64,000 bases of DNA from VRUE01 sp963788975 (GTDB lineage Bacteria > Actinomycetota > Thermoleophilia > Solirubrobacterales > 70-9): contig CAWBIJ010000004.1 in the NCBI GenBank assembly GCA_963788975.1, positions 434,001 to 498,000 of the forward strand, given 5' to 3'. Positions 32,526 to 40,116 of the stretch are shown piece after piece. How positions within the stretch are numbered: the first letter of the stretch is position 1; every line of letters starts with the position of its first letter. Position numbers and translations under genes: made by a program. The notes below the pieces were generated by a model, which was given only the letters and a program-made list of their open reading frames with translations, searched no databases and was not told where the DNA came from.

Positions 32526-33638
32526 TCAGCGCTTCAGGTCGCCCTGGGCGGCTTTGGGATCGTCGGCGCCTTTGAGCTTCTCGTCGCTGGCGATCCCCAT
32601 CAGCGCCAGGGAGCCGTCTTCCGCGATTTCCGCGGTGGCGAGGTAGGAGTCGCCTTTTCTCAGCTTCGCCGACTCGATCCCGCCGCTTATCGTGAGAGCT
32701 AGGTCGGCTTCACTGGCGCGGGTGTCGTCAGCCGAAAGCAGCAGTTGTCCCGTTTCCGGGTGTATGCCGTTGTAGATGCCGGAGAGGTCGAGATAGGTTG
32801 ACGGCTCGCCCGCTTCGATCTCGAGTTTCTGTTGGCGCAGTACCCCTTTAGGCTCGATCGCGACGCCGACGGTGACACGGGCGCCGAGCACCGGCAGCGG
32901 AGGCACGGCGCCGGCTGGATCGGGGGGGACCTGGACCAGGAGCGAGGCGCCGCGGCCGGAGACGGTGTAGGCGGGAGCGAGTGGATCGGGGTTGACGAAG
33001 GTGACGACTCCGCGCAGAGTCGCCTGCGCCGCTTTGCCAGACGATTTCGGCTTCTCCTGCTCGGAAAAGGTGCCGTTGACGAGTTGCACCCCTTCGACGG
33101 TCAGCTTGGCGCCGGCCGGGGGCAGCTTGACGGCATGGACAGGCACCAGTTCGCCCCCTTTGATCGCCAGCGCGTAGCTGCCGGCGGCCGGGTTGGCGTG
33201 AACGACGGTGCCTTTCAGCTCGGTCGCTTCCACACCAGCCGGTTCCTCGGCAGGGGGAGCCGGCACTTTCGCCGGGGCGGGTTCTTCGGCTGGCGGAGGC
33301 GGTTCGCTTTCCACCGGGATGAACGGTTCGGAGGCCGGCGACAGAGGCTCGGATGAGAACGCCTCTTCGCCTCCCCCTCCCCCACCGGCGGGACCGGCGA
33401 GGGCGGACGCTGCCCCGCCGCCCTCGCCTTCCTCGCCCTCACTCGTATCCCCGCCAGTGCTCGGCATGACGATCTGCTGGGCGCCACTCGCCACCGTGCC
33501 GGCCGCGCCGGGGCCGATCGCGACGCCGACGAAGAGGCCGAAGCCGAGCGCGGTCGCGCTCAGCATCGCCGCCCAACGGCGGTCAGTGACGACCAGCGAG
33601 GTGGCGCGCAGGAAGCGATCGGAGAGCTCGGCGATCAT
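32526..33638 (-). CDS. membrane-anchored Pro/Glu-rich protein at end of pst operon 2
   Basis: Not recognised. About 370 residues from ATG 33638, which overlaps the preceding stop as ATGA. One N-terminal membrane helix (AAMLSATALGFGLFVGVAIG near residue 25) is followed by a low-complexity Gly/Glu and Pro-rich linker (residues ~60-135) and a C-terminal beta-rich part of about 230 residues with repeated OB-like patterns (LKGTVVHANPAAGSYAL, LRGVVTFVNPDPLAPAYTV). The domain would face outward. Tight coupling to the pst genes is the only functional hint. Confidence 0.75.
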   Translation of the reverse strand: MIAELSDRFLRATSLVVTDRRWAAMLSATALGFGLFVGVAIGPGAAGTVASGAQQIVMPSTGGDTSEGEEGEGGGAASALAGPAGGGGGGEEAFSSEPLSPASEPFIPVESEPPPPAEEPAPAKVPAPPAEEPAGVEATELKGTVVHANPAAGSYALAIKGGELVPVHAVKLPPAGAKLTVEGVQLVNGTFSEQEKPKSSGKAAQATLRGVVTFVNPDPLAPAYTVSGRGASLLVQVPPDPAGAVPPLPVLGARVTVGVAIEPKGVLRQQKLEIEAGEPSTYLDLSGIYNGIHPETGQLLLSADDTRASEADLALTISGGIESAKLRKGDSYLATAEIAEDGSLALMGIASDEKLKGADDPKAAQGDLKR

Positions 33639-33976
33639 GGCGCCGGCGCACCCGGAGGCGGTTGCGCAGCCCCCACCGGGCCGCGCTCCATCAGGTTCTT
33701 TCCGCACTGCCAGCAGAAGACCGAGCCACGGGCGTAGAGCGCTCCGCAGGAGCCACAGACGCCGGCGGCGCCGGCCTGGTCCAGCCGCAGCATGCGTTCC
33801 ACCTCGGCCAGCTCGGCATCGACCTGCTGCAGCTTTGCCGCCTGGCGCGCGAGCACGTCGAGTCGGAAGTGATCGCGGATAGCCATCTCGTAGGCGATCC
33901 CGCCCAGGTCCCACTGCAGCTCGGCAAGCTGGTCGGCAAGGCGTTCACGACGCTGCTCGAGGTCGGCGGCGCTCAT
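33635..33976 (-). CDS. coiled-coil protein with C-terminal zinc ribbon
   Basis: A 113-residue soluble protein. Residues 5-65 are strongly helical and charged (DLEQRRERLADQLAELQWDLGG), followed by a zinc ribbon with two CxxC knuckles (VCGSCGALY and FCWQCGKNL) and a Pro-rich tail. It overlaps both neighbours by four bases (ATGA). The function is unknown; similar proteins pair with zinc-ribbon membrane partners. Confidence 0.75.
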   Translation of the reverse strand: MSAADLEQRRERLADQLAELQWDLGGIAYEMAIRDHFRLDVLARQAAKLQQVDAELAEVERMLRLDQAGAAGVCGSCGALYARGSVFCWQCGKNLMERGPVGAAQPPPGAPAP

Positions 33977-34665
33977 TCGATCGCCGTGCCCTTGCTGCCG
34001 CCGCCCGGCGCCTTGTTGTCCGTCGGCGGCGGGGCCCCGCCGGTGGCGATTTCGTCCGGCAACTTGGCGCTGTTTTCCGAGTAGCTCGAGCCGCTGTCTT
34101 CTTCGAGTTCCTGCAGCGCCTCGTCGCTGGCGACCACCGGCCCGCCGCCTTCTGAGTTGAGCAGGCTGCTCGCGTCCTCGGCTTTCTTGCCTTTCACCTT
34201 GGCTTTCCCAGCTGCCTTCGCCGTTGCCGTCGCCACGGCGGCTCCCCCGCCGGTCCCCTCCTCGCTCGCCGTCGCGTCGCTATTGCCCGTCTCCGCGGGC
34301 ACGACCACCTGAGTCGGCGTAGTTGAGGGGGAAGGGTTGTTCCCCTGGCCGATCAGGACCCCGACCAGCAGCATCAGCCCCAGCACGGCGATCCCGCCCA
34401 CTGCCGCCAGCGGTGTGTAGTCGCGCTGGGGTTGCGACTTCTCCTCGACGGGGGGCGCAGCTGGCGCCGGTGGCGCGGCGCTCGCCCCGTTGCTGGTGGT
34501 TGAAGCGCCTGGGAGGTGGCGACGGAACTCGACGCGAGGCTCGCCGCGGCGCTGCCCGCAGTTGAGGCAGTAGCGCTGATCGGTCGCCAGCGGCCCCCCG
34601 CAGCTCCGGCAGGCCTCCGGCGCCTGATCCATCGAGTGCGTCGGCTGCTCGCCCGAACCGCTCAT
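33973..34665 (-). CDS. zinc-ribbon membrane protein
   Basis: A 230-residue protein with an N-terminal cytoplasmic zinc ribbon (ACRSCGGPL and YCLNCGQRR, residues ~18-40), a Pro/Ala linker, a single membrane helix (LAAVGGIAVLGLMLLVGVLIG near 88), and a long outward Thr/Ala/Gly/Lys-rich tail with low complexity. Function is not recognised. Its gene overlaps the lipoprotein gene before it and the coiled-coil gene after it. Confidence 0.75.
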   Translation of the reverse strand: MSGSGEQPTHSMDQAPEACRSCGGPLATDQRYCLNCGQRRGEPRVEFRRHLPGASTTSNGASAAPPAPAAPPVEEKSQPQRDYTPLAAVGGIAVLGLMLLVGVLIGQGNNPSPSTTPTQVVVPAETGNSDATASEEGTGGGAAVATATAKAAGKAKVKGKKAEDASSLLNSEGGGPVVASDEALQELEEDSGSSYSENSAKLPDEIATGGAPPPTDNKAPGGGSKGTAIE

Positions 34666-35411
34666 CTTGCCTCCAGTCCCGGCAGGGTTGGGAACTCGCT
34701 CATCGTCACCTCAGCCCCTCTCGGATCGCCGATGAAGTAGACGTTGTAGGGAACCGGCTTCGGCTTGCCCTTCAGCGGTTCGATCGCGCCGCGCCCTGCA
34801 GCGACGATCCTTCCGTTCTTGCGGGCAACCGCATAGAGCAGCAGTCGCTCGATGTCCTCGCCGCTCTCGTTGACCACCTCGCCGCCGGCGGCGACACCGG
34901 TGAAGCGGTCGGACTCGAGCTTGGGGTCCGACACGGAGACGGCTGGCGCCTCGCCGGAGAACTCGTCTCCCCCGGCGCCGACCGTGGCCTTCACCGAGGC
35001 CGGTTTTCCGGTGGCGAGGACCTGGTCATGGACCCAGAGGACGTCGCCTTTCGCCGGGATGAAGGGAACCGCGGCCAGCGCCGGCTCTATCCCCGGAATG
35101 TCGTTGCGGTAGACGCTCTTGCCTTTTGCGTCGAGGACGTCGATCAGCAATGGCACATTGGCCAGCCCTCGGCTCGACTCGTTGCGCAGCTCGACCACGA
35201 CGGCGCTGCCGTTCTCGTCGCTGAGCAGGGTCGTCGAGACGACCTTGACGTCCTCGCTTCGCTTGGTGATCCGCAGGCCCTCCTCCTGCGCGACCGGGCC
35301 CAGTTCGGCGGCGACCTTGGCGCTCTTGTCCTGCGTCGATTCGCAGCCGGTGGCAACCAGGGCGACCCCGGCGAGGGCGATAGCCAGCGGAGCGGTCGAG
35401 TACGCCCTCAC
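34662..35411 (-). CDS. lipoprotein of unknown function in pst operon 2
   Basis: A 249-residue exported lipoprotein with a lipobox (ALVATGCES). The mature part is beta-rich: VVSTTLLSDENGSAVVVELRNESSRGLANVPLLIDVLD resembles FxLYD-type or COG-like beta sandwich repeats with NES turns, recurring at GGEVVNESGEDIERLLLYAVAR. It may sit beside the phosphate receptor. It overlaps pstB by four bases. Confidence 0.75.
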   Translation of the reverse strand: MRAYSTAPLAIALAGVALVATGCESTQDKSAKVAAELGPVAQEEGLRITKRSEDVKVVSTTLLSDENGSAVVVELRNESSRGLANVPLLIDVLDAKGKSVYRNDIPGIEPALAAVPFIPAKGDVLWVHDQVLATGKPASVKATVGAGGDEFSGEAPAVSVSDPKLESDRFTGVAAGGEVVNESGEDIERLLLYAVARKNGRIVAAGRGAIEPLKGKPKPVPYNVYFIGDPRGAEVTMSEFPTLPGLEAR

Positions 35412-36367
35412 CCGAACGCACCCCCGACGTACTCGCGCGTGCGCTCCTCGCGCGGCGAGCCGAAGACCTGCTCGGCCGGCCCGTACTCGACCAGCTCCCC
35501 CAGGTACATGAAGCCGACGTGGTCGGCGATCCGCAGCGCCTGCTGCATGTTGTGGGTGACGATCACCACCGCCACCTCCTCGCGCAACCGCAGGATCAGG
35601 TCCTCGATCACCTGGGTCGAGCGTGGGTCGAGCGCCGAGCAGGGCTCGTCGAGCAGGAGCACCTCGGGCCGGGCGGCGAGCGCGCGGGCGATGCAGAGGC
35701 GCTGCTGCTGACCGCCGGAGAGGCGCAGCGCCGGGTGGTCCAGGGTGGCGCCGACCTCGTCCCAGAGCCCCGCCCGGACCAGGGCGTCGGCAACGTGGTC
35801 GTGCAGCGCCTCCTTGCGGGGCCGCCGCGACCCCTGCTCGCGCAGCGCGTAGGCGATGTTGTCGAAGACGCTCATCGGGAACGGGTTGGGCTGCTGGAAG
35901 ACCATGCTCACCCGCCGCCGCAGCGCCGTCACCTCCATCCGGTCGATGTCCCCCCCGTCGAGCGTGATCGTGCCACCGCGAGTGGCCGTGGGGGTGATCT
36001 CGACCAGGCGGTTGAGCGAACGCAGCAGCGTCGTCTTGCCGCAGCCAGAGGGGCCGATCAGCGCCAGCACCTCGCCCTGGCGAACCGGGATCGTGACCTG
36101 GTTGACGGCGAGTTTCTCGCCGTAGGCGATCGACACCCCATCACAGCGCATCCGCTCGACCTTCGGCGCCGAGCTCGGCTCGCGGCGGCGCACCTGGGTG
36201 GTGAGTCCGTTTCCGTGTCCGCCCAGCGGCACGTAACCGTTGCCGGGCGCCGGCGGCTGCACCACCGTCGGCTCCTCATCGACGACGATGCGGCGCACCG
36301 GGGGCGGTGGCGCCAGCACCAGGTCGGGCTCCGAGCGGGGCGCTTCGGGCCGCATCACCGGATCCAT
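35408..36367 (-). CDS. pstB: phosphate ABC transporter ATP-binding protein (operon 2)
   Basis: A second PstB, 319 residues. The core holds GPSGCGKTTLLRSLNRL, MVFQQPNPFPMSVFDNIAY, LSGGQQQRLCIARAL, DEPCSALDPRS and VTHNMQQALRIAD. An N-terminal extension of about 70 residues is Pro/Val-rich (LVLAPPPPVRRIVVDEEPTVV) with no counterpart in standard PstB. It overlaps pstA by 13 bases. Confidence 0.95.
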   Translation of the reverse strand: MDPVMRPEAPRSEPDLVLAPPPPVRRIVVDEEPTVVQPPAPGNGYVPLGGHGNGLTTQVRRREPSSAPKVERMRCDGVSIAYGEKLAVNQVTIPVRQGEVLALIGPSGCGKTTLLRSLNRLVEITPTATRGGTITLDGGDIDRMEVTALRRRVSMVFQQPNPFPMSVFDNIAYALREQGSRRPRKEALHDHVADALVRAGLWDEVGATLDHPALRLSGGQQQRLCIARALAARPEVLLLDEPCSALDPRSTQVIEDLILRLREEVAVVIVTHNMQQALRIADHVGFMYLGELVEYGPAEQVFGSPREERTREYVGGAFG

Positions 36368-37284
36368 GCCGGCTCCCTCCTCCGAGCCAGGCGGGCGACG
36401 ACGAAGTTGAGCAGGATCACTACCGCCAGCAGGACGAAGGCGGCGAAGTAGGCCTTCTCCGGCGCCAGGCCCTCGCCCGCCGGCGAGTTGTAATAGACGT
36501 AGCTGGTCAGGGTGCCACCGGTCCCCTTGAAGAAGCCGAAGACGTCGCCGTCGCCGCCGTTGAGGATCTGCAGCGTGGCGCCGAGCAGGACGACGACGAT
36601 CGCCGTGTCGCCGGCGACCCGGCCCATGCCGAGCGCGGTGCCGGTGCCGATCCCGGGCCGGGCGGCCGGCAACAGCACCCGCCGGATCGTCGCCGCCTTT
36701 GTCTTGCCGAGCGCGTAGGAGGCCTCGCGCACGTGACCGGGGATCGAGTTGAGCGCCTCACGGGTGGCGCCGACGACGAGCGGCAGCGCGATCAGCGACA
36801 TCATCGAGGCGGCGGCGATGAAGGAGCGGCCGAGCACGGCGCCCTCGGCGCTGAAGGTGAGGAAGCCGAACCAATCCTGGAAGAGGATCAGGCCGAACAT
36901 CGCCAGCACGATGCTGGGCGTGCCGGCGACGACCTCGATCGCCGATTCGACCGCCCGTGCCAGCCCTGCCGGCCGGCCGTACTCGGTCAGCCAGACCGCG
37001 ATGCTCACCCCCAGCGGAGCTGCGATCAGGGTCGAGAGCACGAGCAGGGTGGCGGTGCCGATCAGCGGGTCGCGGAAGCCGCCGCTCGCCGCCTGGTTGA
37101 GGCTCGAGTTGGGGCTTTCGAGCAAGAGGCCGAGGTCGAAGTACTGGGCCCCGCGGTAGGCCATGTAGGTCAGGATCGCGGCGGCGATCGCGATCAGGGT
37201 CAGGCCCGCTCCCCAGGCGGCGAAGTAGCCGAGACGGTCGCGCAGCGGCCAGCTGCGGACGCTGTCGATCGGGGCCGTGCTCAC
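36355..37284 (-). CDS. pstA: phosphate ABC transporter permease PstA (operon 2)
   Basis: A 309-residue permease with six helices. The transport loop reads EALNSIPGHVREASYALGKTKAATIRRVLLP, followed by GTALGMGRVAGDTAIVVVLL. It is only distantly similar to the operon 1 PstA, so the two operons are not a recent duplication. Confidence 0.93.
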   Translation of the reverse strand: MSTAPIDSVRSWPLRDRLGYFAAWGAGLTLIAIAAAILTYMAYRGAQYFDLGLLLESPNSSLNQAASGGFRDPLIGTATLLVLSTLIAAPLGVSIAVWLTEYGRPAGLARAVESAIEVVAGTPSIVLAMFGLILFQDWFGFLTFSAEGAVLGRSFIAAASMMSLIALPLVVGATREALNSIPGHVREASYALGKTKAATIRRVLLPAARPGIGTGTALGMGRVAGDTAIVVVLLGATLQILNGGDGDVFGFFKGTGGTLTSYVYYNSPAGEGLAPEKAYFAAFVLLAVVILLNFVVARLARRREPAWIR

Positions 37285-38327
37285 GGGCGCACTCCGTATT
37301 TGCGCATCGACTGCTTGGCGGCGAAGCCGGCCAGGGAGAGGAACATGCTGGAGACCAGCAGCACCGCGGCAAAGGCGAAGAGGGTCTCGCCAAAGGGCAC
37401 CACCGAGAGCCCTTCGACGTTCTCGACCAGGGCCGAGGCGAGCGGCCGGGTCGGCTCGAAGAGGAAGGTGATGCCGTCGATCGGGTTGGGCGCGAAGCTG
37501 GCCGAGCCGGCGACCATCGAGAGCATGATCGCCTCGCCCAGCGCCCGCGCGGTGGCGAGCACGGCTGCGGCGACGATCGCCGGGCGGGCGGTGCGCACTG
37601 CGATCGTCCAGGTGACCCGCCAGCGGTTGGCCCCGAGCGCCGCCGCTCCTTCGGTCCAGCTGCGCGGCACCGCGCGCAGCGCATCGACCACGATCGCGAT
37701 CATGATCGGCACGATCATCACGGTCAGGATTAGGATTCCGACCGAGATGCTGGCGCCGTCGAGCTGGACGACGTTGGCGACCGATTCCTTGCGCTCGAGG
37801 CTGATCAGGTGCTCGCCGACCCAGGGGACGATGACGAGGATGCCGATCAGCCCGTAGACGACCGAGGGCACCGCGGCGAGCAGCCGCACCACCGGCTCCA
37901 GCACCCTGTTGACCTGGCGCGGCGCGAACTCGACGATGAAGATCGCCGCGAAGAGGGCGAAGACGATGCCGATCAGGACCGCGCCGGCGGTGACGACGAA
38001 GGTGCCCCAGAGCAGGGGCCAGGCGCGCAGCTCATAGACGTACTGGGCGGGGTTGGAGGGCGAGGCGAAGATGTCCTCGAGCTGCAGGTCGACGTCGCCA
38101 CCGGAGGTGAACCAGGCGAGCCCGTTATGGGCGAACGACGGCCAGGCCTTGGCGAAGACGAAGCCAATCATGCCGACGATCAGCACCAGAACCAGACAGG
38201 CGACCGCGCCGAGCAGGCGCTCGACGCGGGCGTCCGACCAAAACCCCGTACCGCCGTGGGGGCCGGCGCTCGCCGCGCCGGGGCCGCGACGCCCCGGCAG
38301 GCGGGCTGCGATCCCCTCGGCGGGCAC
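37281..38327 (-). CDS. pstC: phosphate ABC transporter permease PstC (operon 2)
   Basis: A 348-residue permease with a long N-terminal Gly/Arg/Pro-rich leader (~40 residues) before the first helix (LVLVLIVGMIGFVFAKAWPSF). Family motifs are WPLLWGTFVVTAGAVLIGIVFAL, EPVVRLLAAVPSVVYGLIG, and the loop RAVPRSWTEGAAALGANRWRV. It overlaps both neighbours. Confidence 0.94.
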   Translation of the reverse strand: MPAEGIAARLPGRRGPGAASAGPHGGTGFWSDARVERLLGAVACLVLVLIVGMIGFVFAKAWPSFAHNGLAWFTSGGDVDLQLEDIFASPSNPAQYVYELRAWPLLWGTFVVTAGAVLIGIVFALFAAIFIVEFAPRQVNRVLEPVVRLLAAVPSVVYGLIGILVIVPWVGEHLISLERKESVANVVQLDGASISVGILILTVMIVPIMIAIVVDALRAVPRSWTEGAAALGANRWRVTWTIAVRTARPAIVAAAVLATARALGEAIMLSMVAGSASFAPNPIDGITFLFEPTRPLASALVENVEGLSVVPFGETLFAFAAVLLVSSMFLSLAGFAAKQSMRKYGVRP

Positions 38328-39142
38328 TATCTAAGCGGCACCCAGTTGCTGGCGACGACCGCCTGAGCGGTGGAGCTGCGGGCGAAGCTGATGAATTTCT
38401 GCGCCACCCCGGTCGCCGCGCCGCGACTGACGAAGTAGAAGTTACGGCTGCCGGCGTACTGGCCGGACTTGGCGTTGCGCAGGGTGCAGGGAACGCCCTG
38501 GTAGGGGACCGAGAAGAGGCCTGCGGCGAAGTGGAATGAGGCGTAGCCGATCGCATTGGGGTCGGACTTGATCGTCTGCGCCTGCAGGCCGTTCGACGAC
38601 TTGGTCGTGGCGCTGCCGGCCACCCGCAGGGTCTGGCCCATGAAGATGTTCTGGAAGGCGTCCTGGGTACCAGAGGCGGCGGTGCGGACGACCAGGTCGA
38701 TCGGGCCGGAGGCGCTCGCCCCGGGCACCTCGCTCCAGCTGCGCACCCGTCCGGAGAAGATGTCCTGGACCTGGGTCTGGCTGAGGCTGGCGATCGGGTT
38801 GGAAGTGTTGGTGACGATGCAGACCGCGTCGCGGGCGATCTTGTTGAAGACGATGCCCCCCGGGTCGGCAGGCTTCGGATCGCGCGAGGACATTCCCAGG
38901 GTCACCCGGCCGCGTGAGACATCGGTGATGCCGATGTCGGAGCCGCCTTGGAGGATCACGAATTTGACTTTGCCCCTGTTCTGGGGCTGGTTGACGAAAG
39001 CCTTGGCCAGCTTCGTCGCCAGCGGCGCGACCGAGGTCGAACCGCTAAGTGTGATCGTGGCGGCGGTAGCGGTGGCGGCCGTCGCCAGCGACGCGCTGAG
39101 CACGAGCGCGGTCACGGCGGCAAGGGGACGGGTGCGATTCAT
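38327..39142 (-). CDS. pstS: phosphate-binding protein PstS (operon 2)
   Basis: A 271-residue receptor with a standard signal peptide cut near ATATAA and no lipobox Cys, so it should be released or held by partners. Ligand motifs are LSGSTSVAPLATKLAKAF, LQGGSDIGITDVSRG, GMSSRDPKP, and VRTAASGTQDAFQ. It is the shorter PstS type. Degenerate Pho-box-like units lie upstream on both strands. Confidence 0.93.
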   Translation of the reverse strand: MNRTRPLAAVTALVLSASLATAATATAATITLSGSTSVAPLATKLAKAFVNQPQNRGKVKFVILQGGSDIGITDVSRGRVTLGMSSRDPKPADPGGIVFNKIARDAVCIVTNTSNPIASLSQTQVQDIFSGRVRSWSEVPGASASGPIDLVVRTAASGTQDAFQNIFMGQTLRVAGSATTKSSNGLQAQTIKSDPNAIGYASFHFAAGLFSVPYQGVPCTLRNAKSGQYAGSRNFYFVSRGAATGVAQKFISFARSSTAQAVVASNWVPLR

Positions 39143-39209
39143 CTGGGTGTCGCTCCTGATGGCGGGGTTCTGAGTACGTACCGCGCCAGTGTCGAGTCCG
39201 GCTGGAGCA

Positions 39210-39253
39210 GCAAAGTGAACGCTGTGTAACTGCCTGGAGAAAAAATGGTTACC
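39210..39253 (-). promoter_or_regulatory. degenerate Pho-box-like array upstream of pst operon 2
   Basis: Four 11-bp units toward pstS, cores GGTAACC, TTTCTCC, AGTTACA and GTTCACT. Each keeps a C at position 6, with A or T before it, but the match is weaker than at operon 1. Confidence 0.5.
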
Positions 39254-39271
39254 CAGGCGACGTTTCGGATC

Positions 39272-39315
39272 TTTCTCCAGTTCGAAACAAGTTGTTCACC
39301 GGATCGACACCGGAA
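39272..39315 (+). promoter_or_regulatory. Pho-box-like array upstream of second stand-alone winged-helix gene
   Basis: Four 11-bp units on the plus strand, cores TTTCTCC, CGAAACA, GTTCACC and CGACACC, ending 19 bases before the ATG at 39335. Together with 39210-39253 it forms a divergent control region. Confidence 0.58.
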
Positions 39316-39334
39316 TCGGTGAGGCTGCCCGGCC

Positions 39335-39679
39335 ATGCCAGCCATGCCACCGACCTCGAGCTCCTCGAGGCAGAGCCTGCAGATCGGCAACGTCGAGATC
39401 CGCCCTGCAGAGCTCCAGGTGTTGATCGACGGCAGGCGGGCGGGCCTCACCATGCGCGAGTTCGAGCTCTTCCTGATGCTCGCCGAGCGCCACGACAGCG
39501 TCGTCCAGCGACCTGAGATCTACGAGCTGATGTGGGGTGGGGAGATGCCAAGGCGCGACCGCTCGGTCGACGTGCTGGTGCGCAAGGTCCGCGCCAAGCT
39601 GGAGCAGGTAGCGCCCGAGTGGCGCTACATCCACACCCACTTCGGCATCGGCTACAGGTTCACCCCGGAAAAGCTGTAG
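39335..39679 (+). CDS. second stand-alone PhoB/OmpR-type winged-helix protein
   Basis: A 114-residue protein made of a short Ser-rich start and one trans_reg_C domain: LQVLIDGRRAGLTMREFELFLMLAERHDSVVQR, DRSVDVLVRKVRAKLEQV and IHTHFGIGYRFTP. There is no receiver. The domain is close to that of the full-length regulator at 29740-30540 (both IHTHFGxGYRF). It diverges from pst operon 2, mirroring the arrangement at pst operon 1. The structured element at 39698 begins 18 bases after its stop. Confidence 0.9.
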   Translation: MPAMPPTSSSSRQSLQIGNVEIRPAELQVLIDGRRAGLTMREFELFLMLAERHDSVVQRPEIYELMWGGEMPRRDRSVDVLVRKVRAKLEQVAPEWRYIHTHFGIGYRFTPEKL

Positions 39680-39697
39680 ACGCCGTTGAGGTCGTAC

Positions 39698-39855
39698 CGG
39701 AGGATGCCGGTGCCCCTCTCCGTGAATTGATGTCGCACGCAAGCTTCGCTTGCTTAGCGACGATGTTGGTGCGCGGCTTCGCCGCGCCGGAAACCGGATT
39801 GCATTTCCGCCGCCTGTCGGCGACATTCCCGGAGAGGGGCACCGGCATCCCTCCG
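39698..39855 (+). repeat. 158-nt multi-hairpin element, copy A
   Basis: The outer stem pairs 39698-39722 with 39830-39855 (25 bp, one bulged C). It continues as GAAT/ATTC and GTCGC/GCGAC with TGAT bulged. The interior holds hairpins GCAAGC-TTC-GCTTGC, GCGCGGC-TTC-GCCGCGC, CCGG-AAA-CCGG and CGCCG-CCTGT-CGGCG. The inner ~105 nt align along nearly their whole length with the reverse complement of copy B, while the outer stems are unrelated. No open frame is involved. It is a candidate structured RNA or hairpin-targeting mobile element. Confidence 0.75.
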
Positions 39856-39954
39856 AAACCGCACCGAACTCCAAAAGCTCCCGCATCAAGCCGGAGAACT
39901 CCAAGCTCACAGCCAGCTTGCACGCAGGGCAGTCCGGGGCTTTATTGAGCTGTT

Positions 39955-40112
39955 GACGAGGAGCCCGGTGACGCGCCAGGCGAATGTCGCCGAAGGCGGC
40001 GATATGCAATCTGTCGATTGCGCGGCGATAGCCGCGCTCCTTATTCGTCGCTAAGCGAGCTTTTGCTCGCGTGCGACATCAATTCGCCTGGCGCGTCACC
40101 GGGCTCCTCGTC
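39955..40112 (-). repeat. 158-nt multi-hairpin element, copy B
   Basis: The outer arms 39955-39985 and 40082-40112 are a perfect 31-bp inverted repeat. Read on the minus strand, the interior again has GAAT, bulged TGAT, GTCGC, then GCGAGC-AAAA-GCTCGC, GCGCGGC-TATC-GCCGCGC, CAATC-GACA-GATTG and CGCCG-CCTT-CGGCG. Length and order match copy A exactly. It lies four bases after the stop of the minus-strand gene 40117-40848. The 99 bp between the copies (39856-39954) hold no gene or clear signal. Confidence 0.78.
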
Positions 40113-40116
40113 TACC

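Noticed and set aside
39856..39954. A small gene between the two structured elements
   Set aside because: No frame with a credible start, ribosome-binding site or composition is visible in the 99 bp.
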